From assembly GCA_023435225.1 (NCBI GenBank), contig JAEYRX010000020.1:62001-126000 (forward strand): a stretch of DNA of 64,000 nucleotides, read 5' to 3'. The notes beneath the pieces are model-generated. The model had not been told where the DNA came from. It searched no databases and was given only the letters and a program-made list of their open reading frames with translations. Shown here one piece after another: positions 17,201 to 26,458 of the stretch; position 1 is the stretch's first letter, and each line of letters begins with the position of its first letter. Made by a program: the position numbers and the translations under genes. The stretch is from Bacillota bacterium (GTDB lineage: Bacteria; Bacillota; UBA4882; UBA8346).

Positions 17201-17875
17201 TTACATATTAATCTTAATATTCATTTCTTTTTTAGAGTTGTACCAATCATGAACGACCAAATCCAATTCAGCGACGTTCACCGTTCCGAAATAATAATTT
17301 TGATATTCTTCAATAATCGCCAGTAACCGGTTTTTATTCTGCAAATTCTTTTGAAATCTAACGATGGTCGAATGCGCCGATATGCTTTGATATCTCTCCT
17401 TTAAAATAATATCGGCCTTTGCTGCGTTTATTCTTAATTTATCACGCAGAGATTGCAATTCTCTTTCATAATATCCTTTCATCATAATTGCAGCTTCGCT
17501 AAGAATTATCCCTTGGTATTTGATTGAAAAGGGTCGGATTCCCTTGATTGCTTTTTGTATTAATTGCCGGTACCGTTCAATGGAATCCTCGCCGATCCAA
17601 AAATTTTCAACGGCGCTGATAAAAGTCAAAACCGTCAGATGCAAATCATCTTTCGGGTAAAAGTATTGGTCCGGTTCAATCCGGTGTATTTCGTTCTGAA
17701 TCATTTGAATAGCCTCGGTAATACTATCCGGAATGTTTATCAACAACGATAAACCGCGTCTTCCATCGTTCCTGATATCCTGAAGTGTGGGATCGATTTT
17801 CTCCGCCCCGCTCCGAATGGCTATTTTACCTTTGGAATTAATTTGAGTATATAGATTTTCCAATTCTCTGATCAT
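17201..17875 (-). CDS. 2H phosphoesterase-superfamily protein (LigT-like)
   Basis: 224-aa protein with the two H-x-T/S-x motifs of 2H phosphoesterases, HLTVLTF near residue 82 and HSTIVRF near 170, separated by about 85 residues as expected. Members cleave or ligate 2',3'-cyclic or 2'-5' phosphodiester bonds of RNA or small nucleotides. The substrate cannot be read from the sequence. The gene lies alone between the C-GCAxxG and DsrE genes. Confidence 0.75.
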   Translation of the reverse strand: MIRELENLYTQINSKGKIAIRSGAEKIDPTLQDIRNDGRRGLSLLINIPDSITEAIQMIQNEIHRIEPDQYFYPKDDLHLTVLTFISAVENFWIGEDSIERYRQLIQKAIKGIRPFSIKYQGIILSEAAIMMKGYYERELQSLRDKLRINAAKADIILKERYQSISAHSTIVRFQKNLQNKNRLLAIIEEYQNYYFGTVNVAELDLVVHDWYNSKKEMNIKINM

Positions 17876-17913
17876 ATTTTGTTACTAGATCGTCAACACT
17901 TTCCAATCGGACT

Positions 17914-18243
17914 TTAACATCTCCGTAAACGGTTCCCGACAAATAAAATATTGACCCCCATTTTCTCCAATGTTTCGCTTACTCCATACCGGTCGGAACA
18001 GGCTTTACAAGCCATAATTTCTATTCCAATTTCTTGCATCTCATGAATATATACTTGAAGCTCCTCATCTTCGGCCAATAATTTGGCAGATGGTCCCCAA
18101 ACCAATAATTTTACCTCATCCCACCAACCTCTATGTTTGGTATTCCGAGTATACATAAATACCATTTTTAACGCTACTTCCCGGTCGGGGCTTGTCCACA
18201 GTACCAATAATTTATCCGGTCCAATAAAAATATCTTCCGCCAT
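17914..18243 (-). CDS. DsrE-family protein
   Basis: 109-aa single-domain DsrE/F-like protein. An N-terminal strand LLVLWTSPD is followed by a helix, then EVKLLVWGPSAKLLAED, typical of the fold, and a Cys pair in MACKACSDRYGV. DsrE relatives transfer sulfur via a conserved Cys; here the KAC Cys is in the usual place. ATG at 18243 is preferred because AAAGG lies nine bases upstream. Confidence 0.75.
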   Translation of the reverse strand: MAEDIFIGPDKLLVLWTSPDREVALKMVFMYTRNTKHRGWWDEVKLLVWGPSAKLLAEDEELQVYIHEMQEIGIEIMACKACSDRYGVSETLEKMGVNILFVGNRLRRC

Positions 18244-18290
18244 TTTAATCAACCTTTCTCAAGATATTGAAATCCTTATCGATTTCAACT

Positions 18291-18689
18291 CTAATATGTT
18301 TTATTTAAAATTTCATACCCAGCCTTGATTAAAGCGGTAACTGCCTGCTGGAAACCTTTTTCCCGGACCATGATATAATCGGTCTCATAGGTGGAAACAA
18401 CAAAAATACTAATTCCGGCCTCAGCCAGACAGGTACTGATAGCGGAAAGAATTCCGATTAATGAAAAATCCAATGGACCCTGTACTTTAAATATTCGCCA
18501 ACCTTTTTCAGACTTAACTCCTTCAGGAATCAGCTCTTCTTCACAAACTAACGATAATTCTTCCGGCGTTCCGGTTATCGAAAAGAATCCTTTTCCACTA
18601 ATCCAACCCGGGATTGCAGTCCCACTTTCTAATTTACAAACCCCATAGCGGTTCTTGAGTATTTCCAGTTTAAGCCTTATCTTATTCAA
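18291..18689 (-). CDS. ACT-domain protein
   Basis: 132-aa protein of the double ACT-like family (COG3603 type). Its first half holds SITGTPEELSLVCEE and the second half DFSLIGILSAISTCLAEAGISIFVVSTYETDYIMV, the beta-alpha-beta ACT core. Such proteins probably sense a small ligand, perhaps an amino acid. The TTG at 18689 lies after AAAGGGA; a further upstream TTG lacks a site. The 47-bp gap to the DsrE gene and same direction suggest cotranscription. Confidence 0.75.
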   Translation of the reverse strand: MNKIRLKLEILKNRYGVCKLESGTAIPGWISGKGFFSITGTPEELSLVCEEELIPEGVKSEKGWRIFKVQGPLDFSLIGILSAISTCLAEAGISIFVVSTYETDYIMVREKGFQQAVTALIKAGYEILNKTY

Positions 18690-19259
18690 GATTATTTCCC
18701 TTTCGCTAGACAATAACTAATTTTATATAAGGAAGCGCTGATTAATCCGATTTTGTGCGAGCAAATATTCGGTATTAGGCATTTTATGAAGCACAAAATC
18801 GTCACTTATTCAATTAATCAACGCTTCCCTAAATCTTCGACAATTGACTTTTTCTACCTGCTTTTGAGATTAAGTTTTATATTATTGTCCACGTTCGCCA
18901 AAATATAGGCAATCGTAAAAAAAACTACCAATTAAAACCGGTATTATAATTAGACCCATTCCTTGAGTTAATAGTAATTATCACGAAGTATACTGCTGAA
19001 AACAACATCTCTAGCTGCTTCTCAGATACTCTTTACTGATTAATCATTGAACCATTCCTCTTATGTTTCACCGTTTCCATACTTAAATTACCTGGAAATA
19101 GATTAAATATTATTAGATTTACGTTCTAATCTTGGATGGTAATAAAAAAAGCTTATTTTTATCTCATAAATATTCTTACAATACCGATATTTATTGTAAA
19201 ATATTATGAATAAATTTTGGAAAATTTTGCTTGCAAATTTAATGAATGGAGCAATGAAT
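18690..19259. other. 570-bp intergenic region
   Basis: Contains copy 1 of the dispersed palindromic element (18729-18831). The rest is AT-rich, with a small inverted repeat ATTAGA/TCTAAT at 19112-19130, and presumably holds the promoters of the divergent ACT and chemoreceptor genes. No gene with a ribosome binding site was found; a 141-codon minus-strand frame entering the chemoreceptor gene is a shadow. Confidence 0.5.
18729..18831. repeat. Dispersed palindromic element, copy 1
   Basis: About 103 bp. Outer arms begin GGAAGCGCTGATTAAT (18731-18746) and pair with 18813-18828 (one mismatch). The middle stem is CGATTTTGTGC with GCACAAAATCG, and the apical loop is GGTATTAG. It matches copies at 30888-30993 and 51328-51431 almost base for base. 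No coding capacity. Confidence 0.9.
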
Positions 19260-20735
19260 ATGAATGAATTAAAAACAATCCATGATCGAAACGTCTTGGT
19301 CGCTAAAATTTTTTGGATTTCCTTATTACTAGTGTTAGTAATCGATATAATAAATAAATCAACCCTAAAATCTATTTTTGTCCTCTTGGGTTCTGGGCTG
19401 TTTTTTTGCGGCGTTATTACTTTGCTGATCTGGAAGCAAAAGTTTATAAAACTAACGGTATACATTAATATTTTGTTCTTATCCATCTTTACATTTCTAA
19501 TTATTACCGACGAGCCGCTGATATTCAACTATTTGATAACATACTACATCCTCGCGATCGTTACTTTATATCATGATTACCGTCCGCTTATCACGGCCTG
19601 TTCGATCGATATCGCTATGACCACTTATTTTTTTAATACATATAGAAATACTATGTTCCGCGGTTGTAACGACGACAGTATCATATTTTTCAACCTCATG
19701 CTGGTTATAATATCCTGCGCCTTAATCGCCCAAATAATCATCGGAAACAAGATGCGCAAAGAGATCGAAAATCAACGCAATGATACTTTGGAAGCTAAAA
19801 AACAAGTGGATAAGGTATTAATTGAGGCAAAAGAAGCTATCGGAGCATTGAATGCATTTAATATCGACCTACTGGAAAATGTAAATGCCGTTAAGCTGAC
19901 TTCCCAGGAGATAACGACAGCTTTTTCAGAATTGTCGAAAGGCGTAGAATTGGAGGCCAGTAGTCTTGATAACATAAATAACTCCATGTTATCGGGGCAG
20001 AAAAATGTGAACTCTTTATTTGAGGTTTCAAAGTCAATGAAAAACTCCTCTGATAATACCTCGGAATTAATGATTAATCTTGGTAGTGAACAAATTCAAG
20101 TATTAAATGAAAAAATGAAAAATGTCGCTATGATTATAGATGATACGGTTAATCTGATGGCTGATTTGAACCAGGGTTCGGAAGAAATCAGCAGTATTCT
20201 ACAGAATGTCAAAGGCGTCGCCGAACAGACAAACCTACTCTCGTTAAATGCCGCTATCGAGGCCGCCAGGGCCGGAGAAATAGGAAAAGGATTTGCAGTC
20301 GTAGCAGAAGAGGTGAAAAAACTCGCCGAGAGTTCCGGCAGTGCGACTGAAGAAATTGAAGGAATTTTAAGCGACATCCAAGGGAAAATAAAGCAAGTAG
20401 CCGAGCAGGTAGACCTTGGCAAAGAGGCTGTTAATATAAGCATGGAGGCTAGGCAAACGGTAGAGAAAGTATTTGGCCAAGTTATCGAAAATATTCAGAA
20501 GCTGACTACGCAAGTAGCAAATGTCGAAAGAATGAGTTACAACCTCCATAATTTATTTAACGAAGTCACCGAAGGGACCCAATCGATTGCCAGTGTTACG
20601 GAAGAAACCACGGCCTCATTCCAGGAAGTTACAGCCAGTGTTGAAGATCAAGATGTTAAAATTAATAATATTGTTGATAGCTTTACCAATTTGGAAAGCA
20701 ATATCTCCGGGCTTGAAAGTCTGATTAAATCTTAA
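19260..20735 (+). CDS. Methyl-accepting chemotaxis protein
   Basis: 491-aa receptor. The N-terminal part (about 20-185) is hydrophobic with roughly six membrane helices and no large extracytoplasmic loop. No HAMP domain is obvious. The C-terminal part is the MCP signalling domain, with the hairpin tip EQTNLLSLNAAIEAARAGE and GFAVVAEEVKKLAE. It would relay a membrane signal to CheA. The ligand is unknown; the polytopic N-terminus suggests sensing of a membrane-associated or internal cue. ATG at 19260 is preferred for its GGAG spacing; two earlier ATGs at 19206 and 19254 are possible. Confidence 0.88.
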   Translation: MNELKTIHDRNVLVAKIFWISLLLVLVIDIINKSTLKSIFVLLGSGLFFCGVITLLIWKQKFIKLTVYINILFLSIFTFLIITDEPLIFNYLITYYILAIVTLYHDYRPLITACSIDIAMTTYFFNTYRNTMFRGCNDDSIIFFNLMLVIISCALIAQIIIGNKMRKEIENQRNDTLEAKKQVDKVLIEAKEAIGALNAFNIDLLENVNAVKLTSQEITTAFSELSKGVELEASSLDNINNSMLSGQKNVNSLFEVSKSMKNSSDNTSELMINLGSEQIQVLNEKMKNVAMIIDDTVNLMADLNQGSEEISSILQNVKGVAEQTNLLSLNAAIEAARAGEIGKGFAVVAEEVKKLAESSGSATEEIEGILSDIQGKIKQVAEQVDLGKEAVNISMEARQTVEKVFGQVIENIQKLTTQVANVERMSYNLHNLFNEVTEGTQSIASVTEETTASFQEVTASVEDQDVKINNIVDSFTNLESNISGLESLIKS

Positions 20736-20791
20736 ATCTACCCTGGCAGGCTTGCGATTGAGATAAAAAATGATATCGATTATCGGCCTAC

Positions 20792-21922
20792 TCATACCAA
20801 TTGCTTCCTGAAACTCTTCACCGAATAAACCAAAATCCCCGTTCCGATTATTGCCAAAGCTATCAACTGCGGGTAAAGATAAGATAATCCGATTCCTTTT
20901 AAATAAATCCCCCTGATAATCTCAATAAAATACCGGCCAGGGATAATATAAGTAATTATTTGAAAGATGAGCGGCATATTAGCGATGGGAAAAATAAACC
21001 CGGATAAAAGAATATTAGGGATTAAAAAGAAGATGGTACTCAACATCGCTTGTTGTTGCGTGTTTGACATTGTAGATATTAACAATCCCATCCCCAAAGT
21101 CGTCATTAAAAAAAGTAACGCACTGGAAAATAATAAAATCAGATTTCCCTTGATCGGTACCGAAAACCAAAGACTACCCACTACTACCACTAGTAATACA
21201 TCCAACATTCCAATTAGCGGGTACGGTAATAATTTGCCCATGATAAACTCCCATGATTTAACGGGAGTTACCATTATCTGCTCGATTGTGCCAAGTTCTT
21301 TCTCTTTTACGATTGATAAGGCGGTCAGCATAATAGTTATCAACAATAATACCAAAGCGGTTACAGCCGGTACCATATAATTTACACCCCGTAACTCCGG
21401 GTTAAAATATACCCTTGGATTGAGTCCAATCGCCTCTGAAGTTTGCAGGTTAACTCCTATCTTCCGGAGACGAACCGCCACTAATTGTTGGGAATAACTA
21501 TCCAAAATATTGATGAAATAGTTCCGGGCAATTGAAGCAGTATTTGAATCCGTCCCATCAATCAGTACCTGTAAAGTTGGTTGGCTATGTTTCATAATAT
21601 CCCGGTGAAATCCGGCCGGTATCACCAACCCGATTTTAATTTTTCCGGTATCCATCATTCGCTCCAATTGAGGATACTCGGTAATTTGCCCTTGATTGAT
21701 AAAAAATCCGGAATTTTCGACTTTACTGATTATTTCCCGGCTGGCAACGGTCTGATCTCTATCGATTACGGCAAAGTTAATATTCTTGACATCAGTAGCG
21801 GCCACATATCCGAAGAGTATAACCTGAACTACCGGTACTATCAATATCATCGGCAATGTCTTCCGATCCCGGAAAAGTTGTAAAATTTCTTTTTTAGCAA
21901 TACTCAAAATTCGTATATTCAT
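20792..21922 (-). CDS. ABC-2 exporter permease (YbhR-like)
   Basis: 376-aa permease. It has an N-terminal membrane helix, a large extracytoplasmic domain (about 45-165) and five further helices in the C-terminal half, with the EKELGTIEQIMVTPV amphipathic motif of ABC2_membrane_3 proteins. It is the last gene of the minus-strand exporter operon and a paralogue of the preceding permease. The two would form a heterodimer. ATG at 21922 follows GGGGG. Confidence 0.88.
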   Translation of the reverse strand: MNIRILSIAKKEILQLFRDRKTLPMILIVPVVQVILFGYVAATDVKNINFAVIDRDQTVASREIISKVENSGFFINQGQITEYPQLERMMDTGKIKIGLVIPAGFHRDIMKHSQPTLQVLIDGTDSNTASIARNYFINILDSYSQQLVAVRLRKIGVNLQTSEAIGLNPRVYFNPELRGVNYMVPAVTALVLLLITIMLTALSIVKEKELGTIEQIMVTPVKSWEFIMGKLLPYPLIGMLDVLLVVVVGSLWFSVPIKGNLILLFSSALLFLMTTLGMGLLISTMSNTQQQAMLSTIFFLIPNILLSGFIFPIANMPLIFQIITYIIPGRYFIEIIRGIYLKGIGLSYLYPQLIALAIIGTGILVYSVKSFRKQLV

Positions 21923-22057
21923 CGTTGACCCCCATTTAACGGAGATATAAAACATTCAAACCATGCTACAGATTCAAGAGTGTTTATTATTTAAATTATT
22001 TCTCAGCGCCTTTGTGTCCCTATGGCAATTATGTTTAATTCTCAATTGTCAATTGAT

Positions 22058-23194
22058 TTAATCCAGCCTTTTCTTAAACCTTAATGCCGCTATAGTTAAT
22101 AAAAATATTGCAAATCCTGATAAAGCCAACGCCTCCGGGTATAAGACCTCCAATCCCACTCCTTTGAGGAAAATACCCCTTAAAGCTATTAAAAAAAACT
22201 TAGCTGGTACTATATTGCTGATTAGTTGCAAAACCCAAGGCATGCTTTCAATCGGAAACACAAACCCTGAAAGCAGGATTGATGGCAGAGCCGTCACCGA
22301 AACAGCAGCAAACATCGCTTGTTGTTGGGTTTTAGCTGTGGTTGAGATTAACAGCCCAATCCCCAATGAAGCTGTTAAGAAAATCATGATAAACATCAGT
22401 AGAATTAATAGATTTCCCTTAAGAGGCACTCCGAACAGAATAATTCCGGCCGGAATAATCAACAGAACACCTAGGAAGGAAACGGACGCATAAGGAAGGA
22501 TCTTCCCGAGAATTAACTGCCAGGAACGGATAGGACTTACCGCTAACTGTTCAAAAGTATTCCGTTCCTTCTCATTAGTAATCGCCATCGAGGTTAACAA
22601 GGAGACCAATATCATTAACAACATAGCTATTAATCCAGGGACGATAAAATGTGAGCTTACCAGTTCCGGATTATACCAGACCCGTTCCTGAATCGAGAAA
22701 GGTACCAAAGTTTTTACAAAAGCTCCCTGCCCGTTCTGTTCCAAACGATGTAAACTGATTTTGCTGGAATAATTCCGGATAAAAGCGGTAAAATATCCTA
22801 AGGCAATTGTAGCAGAATTAGAATCAGCGCCATCAATCCCTAGAAAAATTTCACCAGTGTTTCCAGCCAACAACTTACGGCTGAACCCGGCAGGGATCCA
22901 TAACGCTGCCCGGGCTTTCCCAGCATCAAGATAATCCAGTAGATACTTGGAATCGTCAATATAACCTAAGATATCGAAATAATCGGAAGAGCTAAACCCT
23001 CTTACCAACTCCCGGCTTTGTTGCGAATGGTCCTGATCATAAACTACGACCTTAATATGATGAATATCAAAATTAATCGCATATCCGTAAAGAATTAACA
23101 TTATCACCGGAGCAAAAACAATAATCCCGAAAGTTCTTGGGTCCCGGCGGATCTGAATAAACTCTTTTTTAATTAACGCCCATAATTGTTTCAT
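22058..23194 (-). CDS. ABC-2 exporter permease (YbhS-like)
   Basis: 378-aa permease with the same plan as its neighbour: N-terminal helix, external domain with FLGIDGADSNSATIALGY, then NEKERNTFEQLAVSPI and a block of five helices. The resemblance of ITNEKERNTFEQL to the second permease shows a duplication. Gap to the next gene (135 bp) includes an AATTGTCAATTG repeat tract around 22040. Confidence 0.88.
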   Translation of the reverse strand: MKQLWALIKKEFIQIRRDPRTFGIIVFAPVIMLILYGYAINFDIHHIKVVVYDQDHSQQSRELVRGFSSSDYFDILGYIDDSKYLLDYLDAGKARAALWIPAGFSRKLLAGNTGEIFLGIDGADSNSATIALGYFTAFIRNYSSKISLHRLEQNGQGAFVKTLVPFSIQERVWYNPELVSSHFIVPGLIAMLLMILVSLLTSMAITNEKERNTFEQLAVSPIRSWQLILGKILPYASVSFLGVLLIIPAGIILFGVPLKGNLLILLMFIMIFLTASLGIGLLISTTAKTQQQAMFAAVSVTALPSILLSGFVFPIESMPWVLQLISNIVPAKFFLIALRGIFLKGVGLEVLYPEALALSGFAIFLLTIAALRFKKRLD

Positions 23195-23215
23195 AATTGT
23201 CCATCCCTTTAGTAA

Positions 23216-23388
23216 TAGGCGAAAGGCGCGAGACCATAGGCGAAAGTAAAAAACATTAAAACTATCCTATTTACTGAATCTAATTCTATTAATCTAGGTT
23301 AATCCCGTCTAATAATATTTTTGCCTTGAATATTTCTCTTATTATTGTTACCCGTACCTTTCGCCTATCGCCTTTGGCCTTTCGCCTA
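23216..23388. repeat. Inverted pair of TAGGCGAAAG repeat tracts
   Basis: The left arm (23216-23246) has two copies of TAGGCGAAAG. The right arm (23358-23388) has two copies of the reverse complement CTTTCGCCTA. The right arm supplies the stop codon of the ATPase gene. The 110-bp centre is AT-rich and featureless. It belongs to the intergenic repeat class described under findings. Confidence 0.75.
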
Positions 23389-24117
23389 ATTTATTACACT
23401 GTTCTTCGCAAAATAAATGAAAGCGTCTTCCAGAGTGGTTTTCCCTGAACGTCGCTTTAGTTCAGTCGGAGTCCCAATATTTACCAGTTTACCACTGGCA
23501 ATAAAGGCAATATGGTTACAATACTCCGCTTCATCCATGAAATGAGTAGTAACAAAAACTGTGGTACCATTTCGTGATAGATTACGGATCAGATCCCAAA
23601 ACTGCCTTCTGGAAATTGGATCTACCCCTGAAGTCGGTTCATCCAGGAACAATATCGGCGGCTGATGGACAATGGCGCATCCTAAAGCCAACCTTTGCTT
23701 TAAGCCGGTTGGCAATTCACCGGCGAGCATCTTTTCCTGCCCTTGTAAATTAGTAACTCCCAAAATTCTTTCCTTAACTGAAGGACGTTCTTCTTTCTTA
23801 ATACTGTAAATACCGGCATAAAAATCGATATTTTCTTCGACCGACAAATCTTCATAAAGAGAAAACTTTTGAGACATATATCCGATATTTTGTTTGACCT
23901 CTTCCGGCTCTTTGGCAATATCAAAACCCGCCACCAAGCCCAACCCCGAAGTCGGAGTTAAGATTCCACAGAGCATCCTGATAGTCGTCGATTTTCCCGC
24001 CCCGTTAGGCCCCAAAAAACCAAAGATCTCCCCCTTGGCTACTTCAAACGATACATTATCCACCGCCGTAAATTTCCCAAATTTTTTAGTTAAATGTTCT
24101 ACTTTAACTGCAAACAT
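23386..24117 (-). CDS. ABC exporter ATPase, second half-type (YbhF C-like)
   Basis: 243-aa ATPase. Walker A is GPNGAGKST and Walker B LFLDEPTSGVDP. The signature motif is LPTGLKQRLAL instead of LSGGQ, just as in the second nucleotide-binding domain of E. coli-type YbhF. This and the next gene together therefore look like a split YbhF. It powers the two ABC-2 permeases. ATG at 24117 sits behind GTGAGGG. Confidence 0.9.
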   Translation of the reverse strand: MFAVKVEHLTKKFGKFTAVDNVSFEVAKGEIFGFLGPNGAGKSTTIRMLCGILTPTSGLGLVAGFDIAKEPEEVKQNIGYMSQKFSLYEDLSVEENIDFYAGIYSIKKEERPSVKERILGVTNLQGQEKMLAGELPTGLKQRLALGCAIVHQPPILFLDEPTSGVDPISRRQFWDLIRNLSRNGTTVFVTTHFMDEAEYCNHIAFIASGKLVNIGTPTELKRRSGKTTLEDAFIYFAKNSVIN

Positions 24118-24138
24118 CTTAGCCCTCACAAGAACTTT

Positions 24139-24245
24139 AGTTTAGAGTTTATAATTTACAGTTGATAGTCAATATGATGGTTTAAAACTAAATTATAAAA
24201 CTCATAGTCACTCTTAAACTGTCAACTATCAACTATTAACTAACA
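24139..24245. repeat. AGTTGATAG repeat tract, inverted
   Basis: The gap between the two ATPase genes consists of repeated words: CAGTTGATAG (24159-24168) and, inverted, CTATCAACT (24226-24234), plus TTTATAATTT and AAATTATAAA. Similar words fill 53229-53268. No gene. Confidence 0.6.
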
Positions 24246-24256
24246 ACTGCTTTTGC

Positions 24257-25177
24257 CTATCCGGCCAACAGATCCACAAAAACATCCTCTAAAGACGGTT
24301 CGATAATCGATACTTCAACCGGATATCCGTTCTCTTGTAAAACCGTCTTCAACCATATCCGGCCTTCTTCCGGATTTAAAGCCATTTCTTTCTTTAGTTG
24401 GACGTGTAAACGATCACCGAATAACTGAACATCTTTAACACTATCTATTAAGGTATCTTGTATTTCAATAAGCTTTTCTCCGCGAACCTCGTAAATTTTC
24501 CCTGTCAACGGCTGTTTTAGTTCCTTGGGCGATCCTACTTTTAAAATTTTCCCCAGATTCATTAGGGCAATTCGGTCACATTTGGCCGCCTCATCCATAT
24601 AAGCGGTACTGACAATTACTGTTGTCCCCTGCTCCGGCAAAGGCAGTAACATCTCCCAAAACTCCTGCCGAGATACGGGATCAACACCGGTAGTTGGTTC
24701 ATCCAAAATCAAAATTTTCGGTGTGTGAATCAAAGTACAACATAAAGCCAGTTTTTGTTTCATCCCTCCGGAGAGGTTTCCGGCTAACCAATCCTGGAAC
24801 TGAAGTAAATTGGCGAATTTTAATAACTCTATCTTTCGCCTGGCTAATCCCTGGGATGGTGTTTTAAACAAATCGGCAAAGAAATCCAGGTTCTCTTTGA
24901 CGGTTAAATCTCCGTAAAGAGCGAACTTTTGCGCCATATAACCCAATTCTTTTTTAATTTTTTCCGGATTATTCAATACATTTAAGCCAAAAATACTTGC
25001 CTTACCTGCTGTTACCGTAAGAATACCACATAATATCCGGAATAAACTGGTTTTCCCCGCTCCATCCGGCCCCAAAAATCCAAAAATCTGATTAGCCTCT
25101 ATCTCGATGGACATATCTTCGATCGCCGTAATTTCTCCGTATCTTTTGGTTAAATGTTCAATCCTGACTGCTTTCAT
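24257..25177 (-). CDS. ABC exporter ATPase, first half-type (YbhF N-like)
   Basis: 306-aa ATPase with Walker A GPDGAGKTS, canonical signature LSGGMKQKL and Walker B LILDEPTTGVDP. A C-terminal extension (about 215-306, ending SLEDVFVDLLAG) is typical of drug-type exporters. It corresponds to the first domain of YbhF. Paired with the LPTG-signature ATPase it gives one canonical and one altered site. ATG at 25177 follows GGAGC. Confidence 0.9.
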   Translation of the reverse strand: MKAVRIEHLTKRYGEITAIEDMSIEIEANQIFGFLGPDGAGKTSLFRILCGILTVTAGKASIFGLNVLNNPEKIKKELGYMAQKFALYGDLTVKENLDFFADLFKTPSQGLARRKIELLKFANLLQFQDWLAGNLSGGMKQKLALCCTLIHTPKILILDEPTTGVDPVSRQEFWEMLLPLPEQGTTVIVSTAYMDEAAKCDRIALMNLGKILKVGSPKELKQPLTGKIYEVRGEKLIEIQDTLIDSVKDVQLFGDRLHVQLKKEMALNPEEGRIWLKTVLQENGYPVEVSIIEPSLEDVFVDLLAG

Positions 25178-25225
25178 ATAAAGCTCCATCCTTCATGAAT
25201 TCAAATATGATTTCTTAAGATTTTT

Positions 25226-25262
25226 AGATTGTTAATTGTACATTGTCCATTGTCAATTAATT
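25226..25262. repeat. AATTGT/CATTGTC repeat tract
   Basis: Short words TTAATTGTACATTGTC and CATTGTCAATTAA fill the gap between the HlyD and ATPase genes and run into the hlyD-type stop codon. The same class of word occurs near 22040 and 6181. Confidence 0.5.
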
Positions 25263-26297
25263 AACTTCCAATTTTTTCTTCTCAATATAAACTTCCACCG
25301 GTATACCGGCTTTTAGTAATCCTTCTTGATTTTCCAGTTCGATTTTAACTGCAAAAACTTGTTTAACCCTTTCTTCTTTACTTAAATAATCCTTAGGGGT
25401 AAACTCTGCTTCTTGTGAAATAAAGGACACTCTACCGCCAAATTTCTTGTCGGGAAACGCATCCAGCTTAACGTAAGCTTTTTGATTTAAGATAACGTGC
25501 TCTACTTCCTCCAGTGGTAAATAAATCTTCACCCATGGTTTGGAATAATCCAATACTATGAATAAAGAAGATCCCGGACTAACCAATTCTCCGGTCTGTA
25601 TTAATTTAGCGGATAATATGCCATCCGAAGGCGCCGTTATTTTAGTATTGTTTAATTGAATTTCCAATAAGGACAGACTTGATTCCGCCTGCTTTATCTG
25701 GGTTGATGATTGTTTATTGGCAGTATCAATATCTTCAGTATTAGGGCTGGATTTAGCTATAGCCAGATTATTTGCAGCAGCCTGATATTGGGACTGGGCG
25801 ACTTTTCGGGCGGTGGAGGCTTTATCATATTCAGCTTGCGATATAAGCTGCTCTTTATATAACTGGTCTATTCTTTTAAAACTCCGTTCCGCTTCTTCCA
25901 GGTTAGCCTTAGAAACTGCCAGATTACTTTGAGCAGCCTGAATCTGAGCTTCTCTGGATCTATCCTCACGGCCGTTTGATAGATTTAGGGCAGTTTTGGA
26001 TTTTTGATACCGTAAACGGGCCAATTCCAGATTTGCTTTAGCTGCTGTAATCTGAGCATCCAATTCTTCATGGTCAATTTCAGCCATTAAGTCTCCGGAC
26101 TTTACATCCTGACCTTCTTCCACAAAAGTTTTAAGCATTTTACCACTAACTTTACTGCTAATGGTAGTCTCGGTCATTTCAACCGTACCGGTTGCTTCGA
26201 TGGTATTCTCATCACCCTTATTGCATCCAGATAAAGATGCAACACTAACAATTAATAATACCAGACAAATTACTGTCAACTTAATCTTCAATTTCAT
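25257..26297 (-). CDS. HlyD/YbhG-type periplasmic adaptor lipoprotein
   Basis: 346-aa membrane fusion protein. The lipobox is ASLSGC (Cys about 25). A split biotinyl-lipoyl domain holds ISSKVSGKMLKTFVEEGQDVKSGDLMAEID. A long coiled-coil hairpin (about 80-190) with heptad Ala/Leu pattern is followed by the returning lipoyl half and a beta-barrel domain. It links the ABC permeases to the outside or to an outer-membrane exit duct. ATG at 26297 follows AGGGGTGA. It is second in the operon, after tetR. Confidence 0.9.
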   Translation of the reverse strand: MKLKIKLTVICLVLLIVSVASLSGCNKGDENTIEATGTVEMTETTISSKVSGKMLKTFVEEGQDVKSGDLMAEIDHEELDAQITAAKANLELARLRYQKSKTALNLSNGREDRSREAQIQAAQSNLAVSKANLEEAERSFKRIDQLYKEQLISQAEYDKASTARKVAQSQYQAAANNLAIAKSSPNTEDIDTANKQSSTQIKQAESSLSLLEIQLNNTKITAPSDGILSAKLIQTGELVSPGSSLFIVLDYSKPWVKIYLPLEEVEHVILNQKAYVKLDAFPDKKFGGRVSFISQEAEFTPKDYLSKEERVKQVFAVKIELENQEGLLKAGIPVEVYIEKKKLEVN

Positions 26298-26399
26298 ACC
26301 ATTCACCCCTAATAATGTTAACCTTAAAAAGTATTGAATTGTCAGGAACATGTGAATCTATATCTATGTTCCTAACCCAAACCTTAAAAAGACCAGCTT

Positions 26400-26445
26400 T
26401 ACTTTTACTTCCGACTCCTGGCTACTCTCTCCTGACTCCTCTTCT
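26400..26445. repeat. GACTCCTG repeat tract
   Basis: CCGACTCCTGGC and CCTGACTCCTC units lie in the tetR-hlyD gap, again matching a word near 2523-2550. No gene fits between the two coding regions. Confidence 0.5.
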
Positions 26446-26458
26446 TTTTCCAAATCAG

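Noticed and set aside
19103..19528. 141-codon minus-strand frame at the chemoreceptor start
   Set aside because: Overlaps the chemoreceptor coding region out of frame and lacks a ribosome binding site.
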